The notes beneath the pieces were generated by a model that had not been told where the DNA came from, did not search any database, and saw nothing but the letters and a program-made list of their open reading frames with translations. Positions 57,462 to 64,000 of a DNA stretch of 64,000 nt are shown here, one piece after another (within the stretch, counting starts at the first letter, position 1; every line of letters starts with the position of its first letter). The DNA comes from Vreelandella glaciei (GTDB lineage Bacteria > Pseudomonadota > Gammaproteobacteria > Pseudomonadales > Halomonadaceae), in NCBI RefSeq assembly GCF_013415125.1, contig NZ_JACCDE010000022.1, positions 28,175-92,174 of the forward strand, read 5' to 3'. The translations under genes and the position numbers were made by a program.

Positions 57462-59318
57462 ATGATGACGCAACACGACAAGGCGGCCTCTGGGCCGCCT
57501 TTCTCATCCATAGCCCAGACGCCCCAATTGCGCCCCTATCAACAGGAGGCGGTAAAACGGGTGGTCGTGCATTTTCGTGCTTCCAGTGAGCCGGCGTTGG
57601 TGGTGCTGCCTACCGGCAGCGGTAAATCCTTGGTCATTGCTGAGTTAGCGCGCCTGGCGCGGGGGCGAGTGTTAGTGCTGGCCCACGTACGCGAGCTAGT
57701 GGAGCAGAACCATGCCAAGTATCAGGCTTATGGGCTTGAGGCCGATATTTTTAGCGCGGGACTAAAGCGTAAAGAGGCGAACCGACAAGTGGTGTTTGGC
57801 TCGGTGCAGTCGGTGGTGCGCAATTTAGATCGCTTTAATGACGCAAACTTTACCTTGCTGGTCATCGATGAGAGTCACCGCGTATCGCTTAACGAGGACG
57901 CCAGCTACCGCCAGGTGATTGAACACCTGCGACAGCATAATGCTCAGCTTAAAATACTCGGACTCACCGCTACGCCTTACCGTTTGGGGCAGGGGTTTAT
58001 CTATTATCGCCATCACCACGGCATGGTCAGGGGCAGCGAGGAGAGCTTTTTTCGCGACTGTGTCTTTGAACAGCCGCTGAGGCTGATGGTGAAACAGGGC
58101 TATCTGGCGGCACCCAAACGCCTGGATATGGCCATTGAGGGCTATGACTTTTCTGCCCTCAAGCCCTCTTCAAGTGGTTTTTTCCAGGAGGAGGAGCTCA
58201 ATCGCGTAGTGGCGGGTAACCGGGCAACGCCGGGTATTATCGGACAAATCGTCGAACGCGCGGCTGATCGCCAAGGGATAATGATCTTTGCCGCCACCGT
58301 GGCCCACGCTGAAGAAATTATCGGCTATTTGCCGCGAGCCGAAGCGGCGCTCATCACCGGTGCGACCCCCTCCCGAGAGCGTACGGCGCTAATTGATGCC
58401 TTCAAAGCGCGCGGGCTGAAGTACCTGGTTAACGTCGCGGTTCTGACCACCGGTTTCGATGCGCCTCACGTGGATTTGATCGCTATTTTACGCCCCACTG
58501 AGTCGGTTAGCCTTTATCAACAGATGGTGGGCAGAGGACTGCGTTTGTCGCCGGGCAAAAGCGACTGCCTGATTTTGGACTATGTCGGTAACCCCTGGGA
58601 TATCTTCGCGCCGGAAGTGGGTGAGCCGAAGCCAGATAGCGACAGCGAGCCGGTTCAAGTCGAGTGCCCCGCCTGTGGCCATGCCAATCTATACTGGGGC
58701 AAGCGAGATGGTGACATCGTCATTGAACACTTTGGCCGCCGCTGCCAGGGGTTAGTCGATGACCCTGATCGAAATTCTAAAGTAGCAAGCGGCCAGCGTG
58801 GCGCGGTTTCGGGCGCCTGTAAAAAGCAATGCGACTTCCGGTTTCGCTTTAAAGTTTGCGATGAGTGCGGTGCCGAAAATGATATCGCTGCCCGGCGCTG
58901 CCACGGCTGCGACAAGCTATTGGTGGACGCGGATGACAAGCTAAAAGATGCCCTAAAGCTCAAAGATGCCAAGGTATTGCGAGTAAGTGGTATGCAACTG
59001 GAAGCGACGACCAATGGTCGTGGCCTGCCGCGCTTAAAAGTCACTTATCACGATGAAGATGGCACGCATCTATCCGAGTGGTTCGCGCTAGAGACGTCTG
59101 CTCAACGGCGCGCCTTCTATGCCGCGTTTCTACGTTATCACCTGCGCGCACCTGGCGGCAAATGGCAGCCGTTGAGCGCTGATGAGGTAGTCGCCGAGCA
59201 GCGCCGCCTGCGCCATCCTGATTTTGTCGTAGGCCGTAAAGTGGGCCGGCATTTCCAAATCCGCGACAAGCTGTTTGATTACGAAGGACGCTATCGTAAA
59301 GCGGTGGAGGCCGGATGA
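57462..59318 (+). CDS. radD: RadD-like DNA repair helicase
   Basis: 618 aa. SF2 helicase, closest by eye to RadD (YejH) of Escherichia coli, a factor in double-strand break repair: [16 protein letters not shown], Walker [25 protein letters not shown] box, [12 protein letters not shown], and [20 protein letters not shown]. The C-terminal zinc region holds Cys clusters (CPACGH, CQG, CKKQC, CDECG, CHGC); a ~15-residue insert ([15 protein letters not shown]) lies between the second and third. E. coli has DECH where this has DESH. 21 nt after purL, so possibly cotranscribed. Confidence 0.92.
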   Translation: MMTQHDKAASGPPFSSIAQTPQLRPYQQEAVKRVVVHFRASSEPALVVLPTGSGKSLVIAELARLARGRVLVLAHVRELVEQNHAKYQAYGLEADIFSAGLKRKEANRQVVFGSVQSVVRNLDRFNDANFTLLVIDESHRVSLNEDASYRQVIEHLRQHNAQLKILGLTATPYRLGQGFIYYRHHHGMVRGSEESFFRDCVFEQPLRLMVKQGYLAAPKRLDMAIEGYDFSALKPSSSGFFQEEELNRVVAGNRATPGIIGQIVERAADRQGIMIFAATVAHAEEIIGYLPRAEAALITGATPSRERTALIDAFKARGLKYLVNVAVLTTGFDAPHVDLIAILRPTESVSLYQQMVGRGLRLSPGKSDCLILDYVGNPWDIFAPEVGEPKPDSDSEPVQVECPACGHANLYWGKRDGDIVIEHFGRRCQGLVDDPDRNSKVASGQRGAVSGACKKQCDFRFRFKVCDECGAENDIAARRCHGCDKLLVDADDKLKDALKLKDAKVLRVSGMQLEATTNGRGLPRLKVTYHDEDGTHLSEWFALETSAQRRAFYAAFLRYHLRAPGGKWQPLSADEVVAEQRRLRHPDFVVGRKVGRHFQIRDKLFDYEGRYRKAVEAG

Positions 59319-59417
59319 TGCGCTTTCATTACCCGCGACTTGGGCGTCGCCAAGGGTGCCGACTTTGCTAAACTGTGCGATTGTATTGATCCCCTTTTAC
59401 CAGGAGAGCCGACCCGC

Positions 59418-60368
59418 GTGAGCGAGACGCCAAGCGATACGACAGAGTTAGAAAATCCTGACGCTGCGACCACTGACCCAGTGGCGGTTTCGTTTGGGCG
59501 TCTGTTCAATGAGCAGATTACGGAAATGCCGGAGGATTTGTATATTCCTCCCGAGGCACTACGCGTCTTTCTGGAGACCTTTGAAGGCCCGCTGGATTTA
59601 CTGCTCTACCTGATTCGGCGTCAGAACCTGGATATCCTGACCATCAATGTGGCCACTATCACCCACCAGTACATCGAGTACGTGGAACTGATGAAGGCCA
59701 TGGAGATTGAGTTGGCGGGTGAATACCTGCTGATGGCTGCTATGCTCGCTGAGATCAAGTCGCGCACCTTGTTACCCCGCCCGCCGAAGGCCGAGGGCGA
59801 CGATGAGGAGGATCCTCGCGCAGAGCTTATCCGACGCCTCCAGGAGTACGAACGCCTCAAGGAAGCAGCCGAGACACTGGATACGCTACCGCGCATGGGG
59901 CGTGACTGGTTCAGCGTGCAGGCGGGCTTACCTCCGCTGGAATCTCGTGTGATTCACCCTGAGGTGGAATTGGATGAATTGCTCAGCGCGCTCTCCGATA
60001 TTCTCAAACGCGCCGAGCTGGTGCAGGCCCACCAGATCAGTCGCGAGGTGCTATCTACCCGCGAGCGCATGCTCAAGATTATGGAGTTACTCAGCCACGA
60101 TGATGCGCATCAACGTTATACCCCCTTTGAAGCGCTGTTCACCTTAGAGGAAGGGCGGGCTGGCGTGGTCGTGACCTTTATGGCAATTCTAGAGCTGGCC
60201 AAAGAAGCCATGATTGAAATTGTTCAGAATGCACCGCTTTCGCCGATTCACGTACGTGCTCGGCGTGCCGCCCTGGCCGACGACGAAGAGGGCGCTTTTG
60301 AGGAGAACGAGATAGAAGACGATGCCTATGGTGAGTCCGCCTTTGAAACTGGAGAAGAGACGCCATGA
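59418..60368 (+). CDS. scpA: Segregation and condensation protein ScpA
   Basis: 316 aa from the GTG at 59418 (AGGAG 11 nt upstream); the longer reading to 59340 has no ribosome site. Kleisin subunit that bridges SMC/MksB-type dimers. FEGPLDLLLYLIRRQNLDIL (about 55-74) and RAELIRRLQEYERLKEAAE, plus the C-terminal winged helix at about 210-280, are typical. N-terminal ~35 residues are a polar extension and the end is acidic. ATGA overlap with scpB. Confidence 0.92.
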   Translation: MSETPSDTTELENPDAATTDPVAVSFGRLFNEQITEMPEDLYIPPEALRVFLETFEGPLDLLLYLIRRQNLDILTINVATITHQYIEYVELMKAMEIELAGEYLLMAAMLAEIKSRTLLPRPPKAEGDDEEDPRAELIRRLQEYERLKEAAETLDTLPRMGRDWFSVQAGLPPLESRVIHPEVELDELLSALSDILKRAELVQAHQISREVLSTRERMLKIMELLSHDDAHQRYTPFEALFTLEEGRAGVVVTFMAILELAKEAMIEIVQNAPLSPIHVRARRAALADDEEGAFEENEIEDDAYGESAFETGEETP

Positions 60369-61204
60369 GTAACGCCGCCAACGCGTTAGATGACATTATT
60401 GAAGCAGCGCTCCTGGCCGCTGGTGAACCGTTACCCCTTGAACGCCTAGAAACGCTTTTTCTTGAAGGCGAATGCCCGACTCGCAAGGAGTTTCGCGATG
60501 TCCTTGAGCGCTTGCAGCTGCGCCATTCAGCTGGGGCGTTAGAGTTGTTGGAAACGGTCTCAGGCTATCAGCTACGCATTCGCCCGCGTCTGTCGCAATG
60601 GGTGTCGCGGTTATGGGACGAGCGTCCCCAGCGCTACTCACGGGCCTTGCTGGAAACGCTGGCGCTGATCGCCTACCGCCAGCCGGTTACTCGTGGCGAT
60701 ATCGAAGAGGTGCGTGGGGTCAGTGTAAGCAGTTCAATCATGCGTACCCTGGCGGAGCGCGGTTGGATTCGCGTAGTGGGCCACCGGGATGTGCCGGGGC
60801 GCCCGGCAGTATATGCCACCACGCGGAGTTTTTTAGATGACTTTGGATTAAAAACGCTTGATGCGCTGCCGCCGATGCACACCCTGGCGAACTGGGACGA
60901 GAGCGAACTACCTGAAGACACAGGGATGACCAATGATGCTGCCATTCAGGAAGAACAAGACACCGGTTCAGACCACGAAGCACTAGACGAAACGATCAAA
61001 ACGGTGCAGGATGCGCCACCCCAGAAAGAAGACATAACGTCGGCTGAAACAGCCGATACGCACGCCGAGACGGCGTTAACCCAGCCGCTGAGCTTTGCCG
61101 ATTTACAGGCACGGCTGGCGGCACGTGCGCAGCGCGCGAACGAAGAAGAGCGCGAGCGCACGCAGACTACCGATGTGAGGTCAGACGACCATGAGTCAGA
61201 GTAA
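60365..61204 (+). CDS. scpB: Segregation and condensation protein ScpB
   Basis: 279 aa. Two winged-helix domains in the first ~180 residues, with [20 protein letters not shown] and [20 protein letters not shown], that bind ScpA. The final ~95 residues are an acidic, Gln/Thr-rich, probably disordered tail, longer than in most homologues. Overlaps scpA by ATGA and rluB by 14 nt, so the three are one operon. Confidence 0.94.
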   Translation: MSNAANALDDIIEAALLAAGEPLPLERLETLFLEGECPTRKEFRDVLERLQLRHSAGALELLETVSGYQLRIRPRLSQWVSRLWDERPQRYSRALLETLALIAYRQPVTRGDIEEVRGVSVSSSIMRTLAERGWIRVVGHRDVPGRPAVYATTRSFLDDFGLKTLDALPPMHTLANWDESELPEDTGMTNDAAIQEEQDTGSDHEALDETIKTVQDAPPQKEDITSAETADTHAETALTQPLSFADLQARLAARAQRANEEERERTQTTDVRSDDHESE

Positions 61205-62066
61205 TAGCACCACGCCCCCTATCAGTGAAAAGCTGCAAAAAGTCCTGGCCCGCGCAGGCCTTGGCTCACGGCGTGAGATGGAAACGGCAATTTCCGATGG
61301 CCGTGTAAAGGTGAATAGCCAGGTGGCCAAGCTGGGTGACCGTGTTGAAGCGCGGGATAAAGTCAGCTTTGACGACCGCCCGGTATTGCTGCGTCCGGAA
61401 GAAGAAGTGCCGCGCCGGGTGATCATGTACAACAAGCCGGAAGGCGAGCTGTGCACACGCAAAGACCCGGAAGGTCGGCGCACCGTATTTGAACGCTTGC
61501 CGCGCTTGAAAGGCGAGCGCTGGATTGCGATTGGTCGCCTGGATATCAACACCAGCGGTTTGCTGCTGTTTACCACGGATGGCGAGCTGGCCAACCGTTT
61601 GATGCATCCCTCTACCCAGGTGGAGCGTGAATACGCCGTTCGGGTCATGGGTGAAGTGAAGCGCGAACATATCCTGGCGATGGTCGATGGCGTGATGCTG
61701 GAAGATGGCCCGGCGCGCTTCACGGATGTACAGGAGTTTGGCGGCGAAGGCATTAATACCTGGTTCCATGTGGTGATTTTGGAAGGTCGTAACCGCGAAG
61801 TGCGGCGCCTTTGGGAGTCGCAAGCCCTAACGGTGAGTCGCCTAAAACGAGTGCGTTACGGCAACATCTTCCTCGATAAGCGCGCTAAAGCCGGTGAATG
61901 GGTTGAACTTAACCAGGATGAGGTGGATGACTTAGCGACATTGGCTAACTTAGAAACCCGTAAAGTGCCTGCGCTGACGCCCGATGAAAAGAACCGCTGG
62001 AACCGCGATAAGCACAAGCGTAAGCCGGTTCAAGTGATGCGTAAGCCGAAAAGCAAAGCCCGTTAA
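61191..62066 (+). CDS. rluB: 23S rRNA pseudouridine synthase RluB
   Basis: 291 aa. Isomerises U2605 (E. coli numbering) of 23S rRNA. N-terminal S4 domain [20 protein letters not shown], catalytic Asp in [15 protein letters not shown], and [12 protein letters not shown] basic C-terminal tail (about 265-291) is rich in Lys/Arg. Begins inside scpB; the scpAB-rluB order is widely conserved. Confidence 0.95.
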   Translation: MSQSNSTTPPISEKLQKVLARAGLGSRREMETAISDGRVKVNSQVAKLGDRVEARDKVSFDDRPVLLRPEEEVPRRVIMYNKPEGELCTRKDPEGRRTVFERLPRLKGERWIAIGRLDINTSGLLLFTTDGELANRLMHPSTQVEREYAVRVMGEVKREHILAMVDGVMLEDGPARFTDVQEFGGEGINTWFHVVILEGRNREVRRLWESQALTVSRLKRVRYGNIFLDKRAKAGEWVELNQDEVDDLATLANLETRKVPALTPDEKNRWNRDKHKRKPVQVMRKPKSKAR

Positions 62067-62092
62067 CAAAGCCCGTTAAGTAGGTGCGCGAA

Positions 62093-62134
62093 CGTGCCTG
62101 AACCGGTTTGTATTGACCAGTCAGGCGCGTTTTA
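62093..62134 (+). terminator. Possible terminator after rluB
   Basis: CGTGCCTGA (62093-62101) can pair with TCAGGCGCG (62121-62129, one G-T pair) over a 19-nt loop, followed by TTTTAT. The loop is large, so the call is tentative. Confidence 0.4.
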
Positions 62135-62168
62135 TGGTCCATTTCTGTTATCTCACGCTAAAAAACAC

Positions 62169-62197
62169 TTGCTATCAAAAGGGTGTAAGCGTAGGAT
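62169..62197 (+). promoter_or_regulatory. Promoter of the tRNA-Lys pair
   Basis: TTGCTA (62169-62174) and TAGGAT (62192-62197) with a 17-bp spacer lie 16 bp before the first tRNA-Lys, the spacing expected for a tRNA promoter. Confidence 0.55.
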
Positions 62198-62213
62198 ATG
62201 CATCCGTTCAGGC

Positions 62214-62289
62214 GGGTCGTTAGCTCAGTTGGTAGAGCAGTTGACTTTTAATCAATTGGTCGCAGGTTCGAATCCTGCACGACCCACCA
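62214..62289 (+). tRNA. tRNA-Lys (UUU), copy 1
   Basis: 76 nt with encoded CCA. Acceptor GGGTCGT pairs with ACGACCC, D arm TAGCTCAGTTGGTAGAGC, anticodon TTT at 62247-62249 in the loop CTTTTAA, and T arm GCAGGTTCGAATCCTGC. Identical along its whole length to copy 2 downstream. Confidence 0.98.
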
Positions 62290-62434
62290 TTTAGCCGCTG
62301 TTTTGGCAGGAAGTTTTTATCCACCAGCTTGGCAGCTATTCTTTCGGGACGGGAACTAGACACGGTAAGTGTGAACATTAAAGTTTCAAAAAAATGAAGC
62401 TTGAAAAATTGAAGTTCAATAGCAAGGCAAGTTT

Positions 62435-62510
62435 GGGTCGTTAGCTCAGTTGGTAGAGCAGTTGACTTTTAATCAATTGGTCGCAGGTTCGAATCCTGCA
62501 CGACCCACCA
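62435..62510 (+). tRNA. tRNA-Lys (UUU), copy 2
   Basis: 76 nt with encoded CCA, identical to copy 1; anticodon TTT at 62468-62470. The spacer between copies is 145 nt and shares no obvious similarity with the upstream flank, so only the mature sequence is duplicated. No promoter was recognised in the spacer, so cotranscription from the promoter at 62169 is likely. Confidence 0.98.
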
Positions 62511-62517
62511 AATTCAA

Positions 62518-62550
62518 CGCCCCTGGCAGCATAGCTGCCAGGGGCGTTTT
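62518..62550 (+). terminator. Terminator of the tRNA-Lys operon
   Basis: A perfect 13-bp GC-rich stem (62518-62530 with 62534-62546), loop ATA, then TTTT. It starts 8 nt after the second CCA. Confidence 0.88.
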
Positions 62551-62780
62551 GCTATGCGGGTGAGAGGTACTTTTGGGTAATGCCTCTACGTGACAATCTG
62601 TTTGCAGCGGGCAGCTATTTCCGATCAGAATGGGCTAGAATAGATATTCAGACGATAGGCCACCACGAGAGACGTAGCGGCCGATCGCACGCGAGCGGTG
62701 CGGGAATAGAGCGAAACGCGCCTGTGCCGTGACCCAGTGTTTAGCAGGGGGATTCCCTGTTCGTCACAGTGGTAGACACG

Positions 62781-63809
62781 ATGACTATTATGACTACTCA
62801 AGCAGAGCTGAGTGCTCCGTTGCCCGTTGCATACTGTCCGACCCGGATTCCGGCGGAAGATTTGGCAAGGGTCGAAGAAATCAAGCAGCTATTGAAAACG
62901 CATAACGCTGTTTTGGTCGCGCATTACTACACCGATGATGCTATTCAGCAGCTCGCCGAAGAGACCGGCGGCTGCGTCGCCGATTCGCTAGAAATGGCAC
63001 GCTTTGGTGCTCGCCACGACGCGACCACGCTGGTGGTTGCCGGGGTTCGCTTTATGGGCGAAACCGCCAAGATACTGTCGCCGGAAAAGCGCGTGCTCAT
63101 GCCTACCCTTGAAGCAACCTGTTCTCTGGATATTGGCTGTCCTGCTGATGAATTCAGCGCTTTTTGCGATGCGCACCCTGATCGCACTGTGGTGGTGTAT
63201 GCCAATACCTCCGCGGCGGTTAAGGCGCGAGCGGATTGGGTGGTGACTTCATCGATTGCGGTAGAGGTGATTGAGCACCTGCAGGCCAAAGGCGAGAAAA
63301 TTCTCTGGGCGCCTGATAAGCATTTGGGCGGCTATATTCAGAAGAAAACCGGCGCCGATATGTTGATGTGGGACGGCGCCTGTATCGTCCATGAAGAGTT
63401 CAAAGCTAAAGGCGTTGAAGACCTTAAGCGCATTTACCCTGATGCCGCCGTTTTGGTGCACCCCGAGTCGCCTGAGCCGGTGGTGAAGCTGGCCGACGTA
63501 GCTGGTTCCACTTCGCAGTTGATCAAGGCCGCTAAAGAGCTACCTAACGATAAGCTGATTGTGGCGACGGACCGAGGTATCTTCTTCAAGATGCAGCAGG
63601 CGGTGCCCCATAAAACCTTGTTTGAAGCGCCCACCGCCGGTAACGGTGCTACCTGTCGCAGCTGCGCGCATTGCCCCTGGATGGCCATGAACGCGCTGGA
63701 TAACCTGGCGGGTGCGTTGCGCGAGGGAAGTGGAGAGATCCAGGTCGATGAAGCATTACGCCTGCAGGCCTTAAAACCTCTTGAGCGCATGCTTAATTTC
63801 AACGCATAG
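62781..63809 (+). CDS. nadA: Quinolinate synthase
   Basis: 342 aa from the ATG at 62781; ATG 62790 or GTG 62769 are also possible and no start has a clear ribosome site. Condenses iminoaspartate with DHAP to quinolinate for NAD. Cys ligands of the 4Fe-4S cluster fall in [20 protein letters not shown] and [26 protein letters not shown] is the N-terminal substrate motif. The preceding 230 nt (62551-62780) hold no gene; only a weak hairpin CAGGG / CCCTG at 62746-62760 is visible before the start. Confidence 0.94.
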   Translation: MTIMTTQAELSAPLPVAYCPTRIPAEDLARVEEIKQLLKTHNAVLVAHYYTDDAIQQLAEETGGCVADSLEMARFGARHDATTLVVAGVRFMGETAKILSPEKRVLMPTLEATCSLDIGCPADEFSAFCDAHPDRTVVVYANTSAAVKARADWVVTSSIAVEVIEHLQAKGEKILWAPDKHLGGYIQKKTGADMLMWDGACIVHEEFKAKGVEDLKRIYPDAAVLVHPESPEPVVKLADVAGSTSQLIKAAKELPNDKLIVATDRGIFFKMQQAVPHKTLFEAPTAGNGATCRSCAHCPWMAMNALDNLAGALREGSGEIQVDEALRLQALKPLERMLNFNA

Positions 63810-64000
63810 CGAGAAAAGATTAACCGAATGTCATTGCGTATAGGGACTCCTCCCCGGTTGCAAGCGACGACGATGGAAAAACATAAGCCGATGCGTGCGT
63901 ATAGTCGGTCTCTTAATGGGGACGCTATCCCCTGACCCTGATGAACGTCGCGCACCTTCTCTCCTCAACGAGGCGTAGGCTTTTTCAGCCATCGCAATGA
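63810..64000. other. Unassigned sequence after nadA to the window edge
   Basis: Two short forward ORFs (35 codons from 63829 and 19 codons from 63939) look like chance, and no reverse gene is supported. A small GGGGA / TCCCC stem lies near 63918-63932. Nothing else is recognised. Confidence 0.5.

Noticed and set aside
62214..62510. tRNA-Lys repeats as phage attachment sites flanking an element
   Set aside because: The 145-nt spacer holds no gene, and no integrase or mobile gene is nearby.
63829..63936. 35-codon ORF after nadA
   Set aside because: Weak start context, no family pattern, and a second chance ORF of similar quality follows it.

Overview
The window reads as a contiguous stretch of core chromosome from a halophilic gammaproteobacterium, most likely Halomonadaceae (Halomonas-like). 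The reasons are protein resemblance, gammaproteobacterial gene order (priA / argS / SPOR / hslV / hslU; ubiE-ubiJ-ubiB-hisE-tatABC; scpA-scpB-rluB; fabY-coaD-ferredoxin), a BCCT osmolyte carrier, FabY-type fatty-acid initiation and B12-independent MetE. The genus is inferred, not proven. I see no insertion sequence, prophage, CRISPR array, integrase, toxin-antitoxin or defence island, and coding is dense throughout.

Layout. 1-2.8 kb: two overlapping lipoprotein genes, zevA (DUF1007) and zevB (NicO family with a His-rich loop). A strong Zur-box-like palindrome just before zevB points to zinc rather than nickel import. 2.8-7.1 kb: HIT protein, entericidin, I78 inhibitor lipoprotein, a divergent LysE exporter / MocR regulator pair with two matching ATTGT-type palindromes, and a voltage-sensor-like membrane protein without a visible pore. 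7.1-13.2 kb, minus strand: acyl-CoA thioesterase, AtoE-type carrier, MATE pump, ferredoxin, coaD, fabY. 13.4-24.9 kb, mostly plus: TrmB-like methyltransferase, SMR, PBP4 (dacB), dgkA, glnE, AEC, BCCT, MFS, retropepsin-like protease, with several small membrane proteins. 25-31.4 kb: an RstAB-like two-component system, then metR/metE. 31.4-43.4 kb: ppk1, hemB, elbB, tatCBA, hisE, ubiquinone genes, DUF971, hslUV. 43.5-53.3 kb: SPOR protein, argS, priA, rpmE, maeB, tesB, tadA, mltF. 53.4-64 kb: purL, radD, scpAB, rluB, two identical tRNA-Lys(UUU) genes and nadA.

Functional groups. The first four genes plausibly form a zinc-acquisition unit. fabY/coaD serve fatty-acid initiation and CoA synthesis. 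ubiE/J/B supply quinone, and Tat exports folded redox proteins. hslUV and the SPOR protein belong to the conserved priA neighbourhood. scpA/scpB act in chromosome condensation.

Regulatory structure visible by eye includes Zur-like, MetR-like and MocR-operator-like palindromes, several good intrinsic terminators, two unusually long perfect hairpins (25 and 26 bp stems) between convergent genes, and several ribosome-binding sites placed in small hairpins or behind tiny upstream ORFs. The best lead for something undescribed is the pair of related lipoproteins coupled to zevAB. Most of the rest is ordinary housekeeping sequence.
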